Shown: piece by piece, positions 16,505 through 25,929 of the stretch | Layout of the letters: each line of letters begins with the position of its first letter | Numbering within the stretch: position 1 is the first letter of the stretch | Origin: Paludibacteraceae bacterium | GTDB taxonomy: Bacteria; Bacteroidota; Bacteroidia; Bacteroidales; Paludibacteraceae | DNA: 64,000 nt | Assembly: GCA_017647145.1 (NCBI GenBank) | Contig: JAGCLD010000007.1 | Location: 111,861 to 175,860, forward strand | Direction: 5' to 3' | Program-made: the position numbers and the translations under genes | The notes under the pieces: generated by a model | Databases searched by the model: none | What the model saw: only the letters and a program-made list of their open reading frames with translations | Told to the model about the DNA's origin: nothing

Positions 16505-17758
16505 CTAAAAGTGTTTTTCCTCTACACGAACCATCTTATAGAGTTTATCATTACGGCGTATAGGTGCAGGCGTCTTAATAGAGAAATAAGTTCCCTTATC
16601 AACCCTCTCCACTTGTTGAAGTTCCACACGCATATCCTCAGCAATTCCTTCCAAAGCTCCTGTTGTTTCTCCCAGCACGAGATACTCATCCCCTTGTTCA
16701 ATGAATTGCGACTCCAATAAAAACTCAGCAACACCAATCTTCTGGAAGAAGTTAGTACATCTACCAACATAGACTTTACGTTTAGTAGCCGACGAACCAT
16801 ACTTCATAGTCCATTCACCTAAGCGTTGTCCTAAGTAATAACCATCCCAGAAACCACGATTGAATACTGCCTGCAATCTTTCATCCCAGGCTGCTATTTT
16901 CTCTTCCGTGAAAGTACCTTCCAAATAAGACTCCACAGCCTCACGATAACATTCCACAGTAGTTTTGACATATTCACCTCCTCTTGCCCGTCCTTCTATC
17001 TTAAGAACACGAACTCCTGCATCCAAGACTTTATTCAGGAAGTGAATTGTTTTTAAATCTTTAGGTGACATGATATACTCATTGTCCACCTCTAGTTCGA
17101 TTTGTGACTCCTTATCATGCACATGATAAGCTCTACGGCACACTTGCATACATGCACCTCTATTAGCCGACTGATTATGTTGATGTAAACTCAAATAACA
17201 CTTACCGGAAACTGCCATACACAAAGCACCATGGCAGAACATCTCTATACGCACCGGTTTACCATTACGTCCACAAATATGCTCCTCCTCAATAGCCTTA
17301 TATATCTCAGCCACTTGCTCCATGTTTAATTCACGGGCCAATACTACTACATCTGCAAACTGCGCATAAAACTTCAATGCTTCCACATTAGATATGTTTA
17401 ATTGCGTAGATAGATGTACCTCCACACCTTGACTCACGGCATAAGACATCACCGCTACATCTGCAGCAATAATAGCAGAAACACCTGCTTTTTTAGCATG
17501 GTCCACAATAGTACGCATGAGTTGAAGGTCGCCGTTGTATATTACAGTGTTTATAGTGAGATAGGTTTTTATTCCATGTTCTTTACAACGTTGTACTATA
17601 GTGTGTAGGTCATCGGTGGTGAAATTATTCGATGAATGACTCCTCATGTTTAGGTTTTCTATTCCGAAATACACAGAGTCAGCCTTTGCTTGAATAGCGG
17701 CAGCCAAACTTTCCCACGAGCCAGCCGGCGCCATTATTTCTATATCTTCTCTTTTCAT
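16505..17758 (-). CDS. U32 family protein (TrhP/YegQ-like)
   Basis: Member of the peptidase U32 family. Members of this size (417 residues) are mostly tRNA-modification factors that supply the hydroxyl group of 5-hydroxyuridine, rather than proteases. The N-terminus IMAPAGSWESLAAAIQAKADSVYFG is the family's TIM-barrel start. The four Cys of the CHGALCM...CYLS...ACMQVCRR region are the conserved set thought to hold an iron-sulfur cluster. The signature LKIEGRARGGEYVKTTVECYREAV is clear. It lies 57 bases downstream of aroB on the same strand and may be cotranscribed with it. TrhP versus RlhA assignment rests on length and is moderately sure. Confidence 0.85.
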   Translation of the reverse strand: MKREDIEIMAPAGSWESLAAAIQAKADSVYFGIENLNMRSHSSNNFTTDDLHTIVQRCKEHGIKTYLTINTVIYNGDLQLMRTIVDHAKKAGVSAIIAADVAVMSYAVSQGVEVHLSTQLNISNVEALKFYAQFADVVVLARELNMEQVAEIYKAIEEEHICGRNGKPVRIEMFCHGALCMAVSGKCYLSLHQHNQSANRGACMQVCRRAYHVHDKESQIELEVDNEYIMSPKDLKTIHFLNKVLDAGVRVLKIEGRARGGEYVKTTVECYREAVESYLEGTFTEEKIAAWDERLQAVFNRGFWDGYYLGQRLGEWTMKYGSSATKRKVYVGRCTNFFQKIGVAEFLLESQFIEQGDEYLVLGETTGALEGIAEDMRVELQQVERVDKGTYFSIKTPAPIRRNDKLYKMVRVEEKHF

Positions 17759-17815
17759 ATATCGATAGGTTTATACATTTTTTCTCTATACTACTTATTT
17801 AACTCCATTCATTTA

Positions 17816-18859
17816 CTATCCTTCTCTCAAGAAGTCTAAGGCTTCATGAATCTCTTCCTGCGTAGCAGTTTGGTTTATCTCAGGGAGTCCCAGATTTCTC
17901 AATAAAGTGAAATTGATGTGTTCTGCATCCATGTTTTTCTTATCTTGTTGCATCAGCTCACATAAAAGTTCATAATCCTTACATGTGAAAGCAGGACGAC
18001 CATAGGCTTGCTTCATGAGAGACATCAGTTGTTGCAGATACGTCACAGGGAATCCCAGCTTCTTATGTGAGAGAAACACCTCTGCCACTATTCCCCACAT
18101 AACTGCATATCCATGCGGTTGAGGCTGCTGAGTTTGATGTGTCCAACTCTCTATAGCATGACCGATTGTATGTCCGAAGTTCAAAACTTTGCGTAGGCTT
18201 TGTTCTTCAGGATCCATGTCCACGATATGCTGTTTGATGGCAATGTTTCTTTCCAGCAAGATTGATAATTGGTCAATCGCCATTGTCTCGGTGTCCCATG
18301 CAATTGTTTTCAGCCAATCCTCTTTAGAGGCTATTAATGCATGCTTTAGCATCTCTGCATATCCTGATAGGAGTTGTTGCGTATCTAGCGTAGCAAAAAA
18401 GTCAACTGCCACAATGACATGCTTGGGCTGATAGAAAAAGCCTATCATGTTTTTGTATCCCTCAAAATTAACCCCCGTCTTACCGCCTGTGGCAGCATCT
18501 ACAGCCCCCAACAGAGATGTAGAGACATGCACACATTGCATTCCCCGTTTGAAGGCAGCAGCAACAAATCCCCCCAAGTCGGTGATCATACCACCTCCAA
18601 CAGAAAGCAGCAAAGAATGCCGTGTAGCCGCTTCATCTTTTAATATTCTCCACAGATAAGCAGCCGTTTCTAATGACTTAGTCATTTCGCCCGTATTTAC
18701 AACCATTTGCACAGCCCCCTGCAAAGCCGGAAGATGCATCAATGCCTCAACACATTGTTTACGCGTGTTGTTATCAGACAAGATAAATATCCTATCATAG
18801 TTCATCCCCATCAAGAGATGCTGTAAATCCTGTGGTGTATGTTGCGAAACGACAACCAT
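17816..18859 (-). CDS. aroB: 3-dehydroquinate synthase
   Basis: Second step of the shikimate pathway: converts DAHP to 3-dehydroquinate, using NAD and a divalent metal in the cytoplasm. The family core is present: SVGGGMITDLGGFVAAAFKRG, VSTSLLGAVDAATGGKTGVNF and KNMIGFFYQP. Metal ligands of the family appear as Glu in GYAEMLKHAL and His in NFGHTIGHAIE. The 347-residue length is normal. It begins only seven bases after the stop of the thioesterase gene upstream, so the two are cotranscribed. Confidence 0.95.
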   Translation of the reverse strand: MVVVSQHTPQDLQHLLMGMNYDRIFILSDNNTRKQCVEALMHLPALQGAVQMVVNTGEMTKSLETAAYLWRILKDEAATRHSLLLSVGGGMITDLGGFVAAAFKRGMQCVHVSTSLLGAVDAATGGKTGVNFEGYKNMIGFFYQPKHVIVAVDFFATLDTQQLLSGYAEMLKHALIASKEDWLKTIAWDTETMAIDQLSILLERNIAIKQHIVDMDPEEQSLRKVLNFGHTIGHAIESWTHQTQQPQPHGYAVMWGIVAEVFLSHKKLGFPVTYLQQLMSLMKQAYGRPAFTCKDYELLCELMQQDKKNMDAEHINFTLLRNLGLPEINQTATQEEIHEALDFLREG

Positions 18860-18866
18860 AATAGTG

Positions 18867-19223
18867 TTACAGTTTACTCATAAAACGTTCACTCTGAACA
18901 ACGAAACGTTCGTGTTTAGCATGTCCCATGAGTGTTCCATCTTCCGCTTCCACACGTACCTCATAGACTAGTTTTCTACCCTCTTGAGCCACCAAGACAG
19001 CCTTACAAATAGCTATATCACCAATTTTTGCAGCCTTAACATGATGTGCTTCAATGTAAGTGCCCACTGTGGTTTCCCCCTCTTGTAATTCAGGTACAGC
19101 CTTTTGAGCTGTAGCTTCCATCAATGCAATCATAGCCGGAGTTCCAAAGACAGGTAAAGTGCCGGAACCCAGCGCTTGTGCTGAATCAGTAGGTTTAATT
19201 TCGATTTTCAGTATTGCTTCCAT
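18867..19223 (-). CDS. Hot-dog fold thioesterase family protein
   Basis: Small (118 residues) single-domain hot-dog protein resembling the fluoroacetyl-CoA thioesterase-like (FlK) group. Features include GSGTLPVFGTPAMIALMEATAQKAV, with the Glu of the central helix, and VGTYIEAHHVKAAKIGD, with a conserved His. The substrate is probably a short acyl-CoA but cannot be read from sequence. It is the first gene of a short minus-strand unit with aroB and possibly the U32 gene. Confidence 0.8.
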   Translation of the reverse strand: MEAILKIEIKPTDSAQALGSGTLPVFGTPAMIALMEATAQKAVPELQEGETTVGTYIEAHHVKAAKIGDIAICKAVLVAQEGRKLVYEVRVEAEDGTLMGHAKHERFVVQSERFMSKL

Positions 19224-19342
19224 TGTTATAATAATCTATAATGTCTTATTTCAGTCGTCCTTTATATTCTTCCATTCATTCTTACATTTTGTTAGTTTAT
19301 CAATAAAATATAACAAAATAACAATATTTTCTTATAATTTAC

Positions 19343-19373
19343 TTGCACAAACCAACAAAAGGCCTTACTTTTG
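19343..19373 (+). promoter_or_regulatory. Promoter of a probable small RNA
   Basis: TTG at 19343-19345, 20 bp spacer, TACTTTTG at 19366-19373: a full Bacteroidota -33/-7 match, pointing into a stretch without any coding frame. Confidence 0.7.
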
Positions 19374-19379
19374 CATCGT

Positions 19380-19447
19380 GTTTTTCATGGTATTAGATTT
19401 AAGGTTAAATTAAGATTGGGTTGTCGGGAGACAACCTTTCTTTTTTT
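19380..19447 (+). ncRNA. Probable small RNA, about 68 nt
   Basis: Predicted from signals alone: a complete promoter immediately upstream, a short noncoding body (TTTTTCATGGTATTAGATTT and following), and a rho-independent terminator. The terminator has a 7-bp stem GGTTGTC/GACAACC with loop GGGA at 19419-19436, followed by TTTCTTTTTTT. The neighbours are the thioesterase gene (divergent) and ctpA (convergent; its stop is at 19456). The terminator has no T-run on the minus strand, so it does not serve ctpA. The body reminds me of a recurring Bacteroidales intergenic sequence, but I cannot name it. Confidence 0.65.
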
Positions 19448-19455
19448 AATCACTT

Positions 19456-21066
19456 TTAGTTCTTACCCTTCAACACTCTGTTATATTTTTCTTTATTTTG
19501 GAGCAGTAATATTGCTTGTTTGAGCGCATCGTTTTCATCGTTCATCATTTCAAAATACGCCTGGTTGCCCATGATATCCCTTGCTATTAATGCCTTTAAT
19601 TGCAAAGACAAGTACTTTTTGCTCTGTTCAAATTGGAGAGTATCCAGTTTAACATTTTCTTTTTCACCCATCTCCACCAACAGCTTCCACATATCATCCG
19701 TAAAGACAAAATCCTTTTTCATCTTTTGTACTGTTGGGTATTGCTTTTTAAGCATTTCTCTATTTTTATCCACATAGTGTACACAGAAGCGATTTATTAC
19801 ACCCTTTGCGAGCAGATTACGATGGTAAGCCGTGTAGCGCGTTGTGTCAGCCGGCACGAAAACATCCGGCATAATACCTCCTCCGCCATATACTGTTCTT
19901 GCCTCCGTCAATGTGAGATACTTCAAGGAGTCGGGGAAGTGGATGCTATCCACATGCATCAATTCACCATGCTTGTATCGTTCTTCCAAGTCTTTTTGAT
20001 AATCAACTCCCTTATATGGTTTTTGAATACATCTTCCCGTGGGGGTGTAGTAACGGGCAGTAGTGAGTCGGATAGCAGATCCATCAGGCAAAGCCATTTG
20101 TCTCTGTACGAGACCCTTACCAAAAGTGCGTCGTCCCACCACAAGGCCTCTATCCCAATCTTGTACAGCGCCACTCACGATTTCGCTCGCTGATGCAGAA
20201 TACTCATCTACAAGGACTACCAAATCACCTTGTTCAAATCCGCCTTTAGCAGTGGATTTAGCAGCGCTGCGAGGTTGATGTTCTCCTTGTGTGTAAACCA
20301 CTAATTTGTCATCTGCCAAAAATTCATCTGCAATTCCAATAGCCGCTACCAAATAGCCTCCACCGTTACCTTGCAGGTCGAGTACCAATTGTTTAGCCCC
20401 TTTTTTCTTGAGCATATTCCATCCTTCTTGAAATTCCTGCACTGTAGTAGCTCCAAAATTATTGATTTTGATGTATCCGATACCCGGTTCTACCATATAT
20501 GCTGCATCCATGCTGTGAATAGGAATTTTGTCGCGTACGATGGCAAATTCAATCCAATCTTTGACACCTTCACGTTGGACTTTCACACGCACTGTTGTGC
20601 CTTTTTTTCCTCGCAACATACGCATAATCTGCGAATTCTTCACATTGACCCCGGCGATTAGGGTGTCTTCCACCATTACTATCCTATCACCCGGATAGAT
20701 GCCCACCTTTTCAGCCGGACATCCTGAAATGGTCTGCACAACGAAGAGTGTATCTTCGAGGATTTGAAACTGTATGCCAATCCCTGTGAAAGAGCCTTCT
20801 AAGACCTCGTTGGCTCTGGCTAATTCTTCTTTAGGTATGTAAGCAGAGTGTGGGTCTAACTGTTGGAGCATATTTGTGATGACATCGTCAATCACACCCG
20901 GCAGATTAACCGTGTCAACATATAATTGGTCGATTGCATTGATGACATAAGCCACTTTGCGTTGTTGCTCCCAAAGTTGTTCATTCTTACTGCCTTGAGG
21001 GTGGCCCAGTAGGGTAAACATGGCGCAGGCAAGAACAAGCATATATCTTTTCATAAGCTCTTTCAT
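19456..21066 (-). CDS. S41 family C-terminal processing protease
   Basis: Periplasmic serine protease of the CtpA/Prc family, 536 residues. Order: signal peptide (MKRYMLVLACAMFTLLG), helical N-terminal domain (~30-85), PDZ domain (~95-175, GIGIQFQILEDTLFVV...GDRIVMVEDTLIAG), catalytic S41 domain (~190-370), and a C-terminal helical region typical of Bacteroidota members. The catalytic Ser is in EYSASASEIVSGAVQD and the Lys in RRTFGKGLVQRQM. A -7 box TAACTTTG at 21093-21086 lies just upstream on the minus strand. It is a single-gene unit. Substrates are unknown. Confidence 0.93.
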   Translation of the reverse strand: MKELMKRYMLVLACAMFTLLGHPQGSKNEQLWEQQRKVAYVINAIDQLYVDTVNLPGVIDDVITNMLQQLDPHSAYIPKEELARANEVLEGSFTGIGIQFQILEDTLFVVQTISGCPAEKVGIYPGDRIVMVEDTLIAGVNVKNSQIMRMLRGKKGTTVRVKVQREGVKDWIEFAIVRDKIPIHSMDAAYMVEPGIGYIKINNFGATTVQEFQEGWNMLKKKGAKQLVLDLQGNGGGYLVAAIGIADEFLADDKLVVYTQGEHQPRSAAKSTAKGGFEQGDLVVLVDEYSASASEIVSGAVQDWDRGLVVGRRTFGKGLVQRQMALPDGSAIRLTTARYYTPTGRCIQKPYKGVDYQKDLEERYKHGELMHVDSIHFPDSLKYLTLTEARTVYGGGGIMPDVFVPADTTRYTAYHRNLLAKGVINRFCVHYVDKNREMLKKQYPTVQKMKKDFVFTDDMWKLLVEMGEKENVKLDTLQFEQSKKYLSLQLKALIARDIMGNQAYFEMMNDENDALKQAILLLQNKEKYNRVLKGKN

Positions 21067-21240
21067 TTTTTAGGTTGGTAATTTGCAAAGTTACACAGAA
21101 AATCCGAATGATGTCCTATTGTTGGTAGAAAAAAACTTTGTGTTTATCTGTTTGAGCTTGATTGAGGGAAGATAAGAACGGTATGTTTAGAAGCATTGCA
21201 GGAGGTGATGGTAGTGTGCACCGCTTTATGATTGTTGCTT

Positions 21241-21284
21241 AATAAGCTACTAATAACCTACTAATAGCCTACTAATGATAGGAC
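21241..21284. repeat. 11-bp tandem repeat array upstream of recJ
   Basis: AATAAGCTACT, AATAACCTACT, AATAGCCTACT, AATGATAGGAC: four 11-base steps in register. On the minus strand the core unit reads GTAGGTTATTA. It is nearly identical to the array at 39848, including the lead TTGCTT and the end GATAGGAC. Confidence 0.8.
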
Positions 21285-21402
21285 AATGCGCCGAAGATTA
21301 TTTTCTCATGCATTTACAGCCACAGAACTTGCTTACACACTACAGGTCACTCACTTTTCACTATCTTTCAATTAGATAGGATGCTGTTCTGGAATGTAAA
21401 TA

Positions 21403-21419
21403 TTCAAATTTTATTTGAA
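21403..21419. promoter_or_regulatory. Palindromic operator candidate ahead of recJ
   Basis: TTCAAAT and ATTTGAA are perfect 7-base arms around TTT, centred 67 bases before the recJ ATG and between two copies of a 19-base direct repeat. Confidence 0.4.
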
Positions 21420-21477
21420 CATTTGCCATTTCGCTCACTTTTCACTATCTTTACCACTTTCAAAAAAAACTTCCTCA

Positions 21478-23208
21478 ATGACGAATAAATGGATTATTAA
21501 GTCCCTTACAGACGAGCAGGAAAAAAGCAAGGAGGCATTGGCAAAAGAGCTGTCAATCAGTCCGATACTCGCGCAGCTATTGGTGCAGCGAGGCATAACT
21601 GATTATCAGTCGGCGAAAGAATTCTTTCGGCCATCTTTGACGATGTTGCACGATCCTTTCCTGATGACTGATATGCGACGTGCCGTTGATCGTCTTACTT
21701 ACGCCATGCAACGCAATGAAAAAATATTGGTTTATGGCGATTATGACGTTGATGGTACGACGGCAGTGGCCTTGGTGTATAAGTTCATCAAAGAACTATA
21801 TGCCAATGTGGATTTTTACATTCCCGACCGCTATGCCGAAGGATATGGCATTTCCATCAAAGGAATTGACTATGCAGCAGACAATGGTTTCACGCTGATT
21901 ATTGCTTTAGACTGTGGGATAAAAGCTGTAGGCAAGGTAGCCTACGCCAAATCGCGCAATGTTGACTTCATCATTTGCGACCACCACACGGCCGACGAAA
22001 TGATTCCACCGGCTGTGGCTGTGCTTGACCCTAAACGCCCGGATTGTAATTACCCTTATAGCGAATTGTCGGGCTGTGGGGTAGGATTTAAGTTTATGCA
22101 GGCTTTTGCCCAAGTAAACAAGATTCCTTTCTCCCATTTAGAGCCGTTACTCGACTTGGTTGCCTTAAGCATTGCATCAGACATTGTGCCCATCACCGGC
22201 GAAAACCGCGTGTTGGCTCACTACGGTTTGAAACGCATCAATCACAATCCGTGTGTAGGCATCAAGAGCATCATAGAGGTGTGTGGATTAGCCGAGAAAG
22301 ACATAGACATCAGCGACATCGTGTTTAAGATTGGTCCACGCATCAATGCCTCCGGACGTATTCGCACGGCTGCCGAAGCAGTGCAATTGCTCATCACACG
22401 CGACGCGTCGTTTGCCCGCCAAAAGAGCAGCGAGATAGACGAGTATAACAACGACCGAAAGGACCTTGACAAGAGCATTACTGACGAGGCACAAGAGTTG
22501 ATTCAACTGTCAGACGAGATGGCATCACGCAGTTCGATCGTGGTGTATAAGCCTGATTGGCACAAGGGTGTGGTGGGGATTGTTGCTTCCCGACTTACGG
22601 AAGAGTATTACAAACCTGCCATCGTATTGACCAATTCCAACGGATTAGTGTCAGGCTCGGCACGTTCAGTGGGTGGGTTTGACATTTATGCCGCCATCGA
22701 CTCTTGTCGTGATCTTCTGGAAACCTTTGGTGGTCACGTTTATGCAGCCGGACTTTCTATGCAAGAAAAACACGTGCCTGAGTTTACACGTCGTTTTGAA
22801 GAATATGTGGCACAACACATCTTGCCTTCTCAACAAGCGCCCCAAGTGGAGATTGACTCTATGCTTACATTCCGTGAAATTACACCAAAGTTTTTCCGCA
22901 TTCTGAAACAATTCGGCCCATTCGGCCCCGGCAATCAGAAACCTATTTTCGCCACCGAAGCCGTGTATGACAGCGGCAACACCAAGGCTGTGGGCAAAGA
23001 GCAGGAACACCTACGACTGGAAGTGAAAGACAGCACTTCCAAGAACAGCCAGAACGGCATAGCCTTCCGCAAAGGCCAACACAATAGTCACCTGAAGAAC
23101 GGAGGTAAGGCCGACATTTGTTACACCATGGAGGAAAACACCTTCAACGGCAACACCAGTTTACAACTAATGATTAAAGACATAAGAAACAACCAACAAG
23201 CAGAATAA
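21478..23208 (+). CDS. recJ: Single-stranded-DNA-specific exonuclease RecJ
   Basis: 5'-3' single-strand DNA exonuclease of recombination and mismatch/base-excision repair; cytoplasmic and metal dependent. From the ATG at 21478 ([16 protein letters not shown]) it is 576 residues, normal for the family; an upstream start would run through promoter-like sequence. DHH superfamily motifs are visible: [27 protein letters not shown] and the DHHA1 region around [17 protein letters not shown] with [11 protein letters not shown]. It heads a tight plus-strand operon: tdk begins five bases after its stop. Confidence 0.95.
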   Translation: MTNKWIIKSLTDEQEKSKEALAKELSISPILAQLLVQRGITDYQSAKEFFRPSLTMLHDPFLMTDMRRAVDRLTYAMQRNEKILVYGDYDVDGTTAVALVYKFIKELYANVDFYIPDRYAEGYGISIKGIDYAADNGFTLIIALDCGIKAVGKVAYAKSRNVDFIICDHHTADEMIPPAVAVLDPKRPDCNYPYSELSGCGVGFKFMQAFAQVNKIPFSHLEPLLDLVALSIASDIVPITGENRVLAHYGLKRINHNPCVGIKSIIEVCGLAEKDIDISDIVFKIGPRINASGRIRTAAEAVQLLITRDASFARQKSSEIDEYNNDRKDLDKSITDEAQELIQLSDEMASRSSIVVYKPDWHKGVVGIVASRLTEEYYKPAIVLTNSNGLVSGSARSVGGFDIYAAIDSCRDLLETFGGHVYAAGLSMQEKHVPEFTRRFEEYVAQHILPSQQAPQVEIDSMLTFREITPKFFRILKQFGPFGPGNQKPIFATEAVYDSGNTKAVGKEQEHLRLEVKDSTSKNSQNGIAFRKGQHNSHLKNGGKADICYTMEENTFNGNTSLQLMIKDIRNNQQAE

Positions 23209-23213
23209 GAACT

Positions 23214-23798
23214 ATGTACTCTGAACGCGATAACCAATCCCCTTGTCAACGCCGTGGTTGCATTGAAGTGATTTGTGGCTCAATGTTTTCCGGCAAAACA
23301 GAAGAGTTGATTCGCCGCATGAAGCGCGCTCAATTTGCCAAGCAAAAAGTGGAAATATTCAAACCCGCCATTGATGTGCGCTATTCCGATGTGGATGTTG
23401 TATCACACGACCGCACCTCCATTCCTTCCACACCCGTGGATTCATCGGGAAACATCCTTTTATTGGCCGACGACGTAGAAGTGGTGGGCATTGACGAGGC
23501 CCAGTTTTTTGACGAAGGTCTGGTGGATGTGTGCACCCAATTAGCCGACAGAGGCATACGCGTCATTGTGGCCGGACTTGACATGGACTATCGCGGCGTG
23601 CCTTTTGGACCGATGCCTGCCTTGATGGCTGTGGCTGAAGATGTATATAAGGTGCATGCCATCTGCGTGCATTGTGGTTCACTGGCTTATGTATCTCACA
23701 GATTGGTGCAAAGCGACAAACGCGTTTTATTAGGTGAAACCGCTGAGTACGAGCCAATTTGCAGAAACTGCTACAATCGTTTGGAGAAAAACAAATAA
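23214..23798 (+). CDS. tdk: Thymidine kinase
   Basis: Phosphorylates thymidine (and deoxyuridine) with ATP in the salvage pathway. The type II TK family is clear: P-loop [18 protein letters not shown], Walker B-like [11 protein letters not shown], lasso-region residues near [12 protein letters not shown], and four zinc-binding Cys in CVHCG and CRNC. At 194 residues it is the usual length. It lies five bases after recJ and 13 before the permease gene, so all three are probably one transcript. Confidence 0.96.
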   Translation: MYSERDNQSPCQRRGCIEVICGSMFSGKTEELIRRMKRAQFAKQKVEIFKPAIDVRYSDVDVVSHDRTSIPSTPVDSSGNILLLADDVEVVGIDEAQFFDEGLVDVCTQLADRGIRVIVAGLDMDYRGVPFGPMPALMAVAEDVYKVHAICVHCGSLAYVSHRLVQSDKRVLLGETAEYEPICRNCYNRLEKNK

Positions 23799-23811
23799 AT
23801 CATAAACATCC

Positions 23812-24966
23812 ATGATGGAACGTCGCCCCTTCACCCTTGATCGCACGGTACGCCTACTCATCAGCATTGCTATAGGCGCACTGTTGCTCTATGCGGTGAA
23901 CTACCTGCGCAGCGTTCTATTGCCCTTCTTAGTAAGCTGGCTTCTTGCTTACATGATTCATCCAATAGTGCGTTTTTTCCAATATAGGTTAAAACTGCGT
24001 AATCGCGGTTTGTCAGTCATAGTAACACTGCTACTATTAATAGGAAGCATCGCGGGAATCATTGCACTACTCTACCCTCTCATAGCCACTGAAGTACACA
24101 AGATGGACTTTTTGCTCAACACCTATCTGCGCAGTGAGAGCAACGGAGGAATTATTCCGGTGGAGTGGATTGAACACCTTTCCTCCATCTGGAGTAATAT
24201 GGACCTACACTCATTGCTACAAAACACAGACATTCAGAGTGCAATCAAGTCAATATTACCCAAAATGTGGAGTGTGCTAAGTTCTTCTCTTAATGCGCTT
24301 ATGAGTTTGGCGGTGGTGTTTATCAGCATTCTCTACCTTGTGTTTATCCTGATGGACTACGAGAAAATTTCCAATGGATGGATACACATCATTCCTCCTA
24401 AATATCGGTCATTTATCAGCGAATTAGCCGAAGACTTGGAGAGCGGCATGAATCGCTATTTCCGCGGGCAAGCATTAGTAGCTTTCTCTGTAGGGATTCT
24501 CTTCTCCATAGGATTTTCCATCATGGGACTTCCTCTTGCCATTATTATCGGCCTGTTTCTTGGACTACTCAACATGGTGCCCTACTTGCAAGTAATAGGA
24601 ATTGCACCTTGCTTGCTATTAGGTCTGCTTCAAGCCGCTGAGAGCGGAACTTCTTATGGATTAATCTTAGTGTTCATCACCTTGGTTTTTGTCATCGTGC
24701 AGTGCATTCAAGATCTCTTTCTTGTGCCGAAGATTATGGGCAATGTAACAGGAATGAACCCCGCCATCATTCTACTTTCCTTATCTATATGGGGTGCTCT
24801 TTTGGGAGTGACAGGCATGATTATCGCCCTTCCCATGACCACATTGTGCATCTCTTATTACAAACGTTTTGTATTAAGAGGAGAGACACTGCCTTTTTCC
24901 AACGAAGATACCCCATCCTCACTGACAGACACCGCAAAAAAAGACGAATCACAGAACGAAGAATAA
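23812..24966 (+). CDS. AI-2E family transporter (PerM/YhhT-like)
   Basis: Polytopic inner-membrane protein of 384 residues with about eight hydrophobic segments. Two N-terminal helices (LLISIAIGALLLYAVNYL, LLPFLVSWLLAYMIHP) are followed by a soluble loop, and the family signature lies near LGLLNMVPYLQVIG and MNPAIILLSLSIWGALLG. Despite the family name, transport of autoinducer-2 is shown for few members; many are ion-coupled exporters of unknown substrate. The second Met (23815) is an equally good start. Third gene of the recJ-tdk operon. Confidence 0.9.
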   Translation: MMERRPFTLDRTVRLLISIAIGALLLYAVNYLRSVLLPFLVSWLLAYMIHPIVRFFQYRLKLRNRGLSVIVTLLLLIGSIAGIIALLYPLIATEVHKMDFLLNTYLRSESNGGIIPVEWIEHLSSIWSNMDLHSLLQNTDIQSAIKSILPKMWSVLSSSLNALMSLAVVFISILYLVFILMDYEKISNGWIHIIPPKYRSFISELAEDLESGMNRYFRGQALVAFSVGILFSIGFSIMGLPLAIIIGLFLGLLNMVPYLQVIGIAPCLLLGLLQAAESGTSYGLILVFITLVFVIVQCIQDLFLVPKIMGNVTGMNPAIILLSLSIWGALLGVTGMIIALPMTTLCISYYKRFVLRGETLPFSNEDTPSSLTDTAKKDESQNEE

Positions 24967-25028
24967 ATCCTGTTTTGTCTCAAATTGCTGTTTGAAAACA
25001 TAATTCAAGCAGTCTTTCTTTGTGGCAG

Positions 25029-25059
25029 TTGTACAATCAGTTAAAAACATTTATATTTG
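25029..25059 (+). promoter_or_regulatory. Promoter of the fumarate reductase operon
   Basis: TTG at 25029-25031, 20 bp spacer, TATATTTG at 25052-25059. It gives a leader of about 115 bases containing a small hairpin (ACCCT...AGGGT near 25074-25090). Confidence 0.75.
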
Positions 25060-25180
25060 CAAAGCAAAGGTGTACCCTCAATAAAAGGGTGTGTGCCATT
25101 ATGCAAGCAAAACAACGAATAAACAATAATAAATTTACAAATAAACACTAATTAAAATCTTTTAAAAAATCTAATTCATT

Positions 25181-25885
25181 ATGTGGTTAACAGATTCATC
25201 AATCGGGAGAAAATTGGTAATGTCCATTTCCGGTGTTGCATTGGTTTTGTTCCTGTTGTTTCACGCAACAATGAACATTTTTTCAATTACCGATGCGTTA
25301 TTTGGCGTTGAATATTACAATGCCATCTGTAAATTTTTAGGTGCTAACTGGTATGCATTAATTGCAACCCTCGGTTTGGCATTCTTAGTAGTAGTACACA
25401 TTGCGTATGCTTTCTTCTTAGAAGTGCAAAACTACCGTGCTCGCGGTCGTCAACGTTACGCAATAGAAGGCAAACAACCTGCTGTAGAATGGTCATCAAA
25501 AAATATGTTGGCGCTTGGTGTAGTTATCCTTTTAGGTATAGGTTTACATCTATTCAACTTCTGGGGTAAAATGCAATTTGTGGAAATCCAACACATCTTT
25601 GGTATTCACGTATGCGAAACAGCCTTGGCAAATGCCACTAACGGTGTGTTGATTATCAAAGACACTTTTGCAAATCCTGTTTATGTAGTACTCTACTTGG
25701 TGTGGTTAGGCGCAATCTGGTTCCACCTTACTCACGGTGTATGGTCAGCACTTCACACTATGGGACTCAACAACGATACTTGGATGCCACGCGTAAAATG
25801 CATCTCTAACGTTGTTGCAACACTTGTTGTATTAATGTTTGCTGCTGTTGTCGTATTCTATTTCGGCGTAAGTTTGGCGGCTTAA
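25181..25885 (+). CDS. frdC: Succinate dehydrogenase/fumarate reductase cytochrome b subunit
   Basis: Membrane anchor of the FrdCAB complex of Bacteroidota: a di-heme cytochrome b that passes electrons from menaquinol to the flavoprotein for fumarate reduction. It has 234 residues and five transmembrane helices. Candidate heme-ligand His residues lie in helices (LLFHATMNIF, FLVVVHIAYAFF, GIGLHLFNFWG, WFHLTHGVWSALHTMG). The N-terminus SSIGRKLVMSISGVALVLFL is the usual family start. It is the first gene of the operon. Unusually, the flavoprotein gene frdA is not adjacent: 1.84 kb with two unrelated genes intervene. Confidence 0.94.
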   Translation: MWLTDSSIGRKLVMSISGVALVLFLLFHATMNIFSITDALFGVEYYNAICKFLGANWYALIATLGLAFLVVVHIAYAFFLEVQNYRARGRQRYAIEGKQPAVEWSSKNMLALGVVILLGIGLHLFNFWGKMQFVEIQHIFGIHVCETALANATNGVLIIKDTFANPVYVVLYLVWLGAIWFHLTHGVWSALHTMGLNNDTWMPRVKCISNVVATLVVLMFAAVVVFYFGVSLAA

Positions 25886-25929
25886 TCAAGAAGTCATAAC
25901 AAAAGAACCGGATATTTATTGTATTTACC

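Larger units (their letters stand above)
21067..21477. other. Divergent regulatory region between ctpA and recJ
   Basis: 411 bases. It holds the ctpA -7 box (21086-21093), an 11-bp array (21241-21284), and two copies of CTCACTTTTCACTATCTTT (21350-21368 and 21434-21452), each ending in a near -7 box. Between the copies is a palindrome, TTCAAAT-TTT-ATTTGAA (21403-21419). Confidence 0.65.

Noticed and set aside
19419..19447. Hairpin as terminator of ctpA
   Set aside because: The T-run is only on the plus-strand side; on the ctpA strand no U-tract follows the hairpin.
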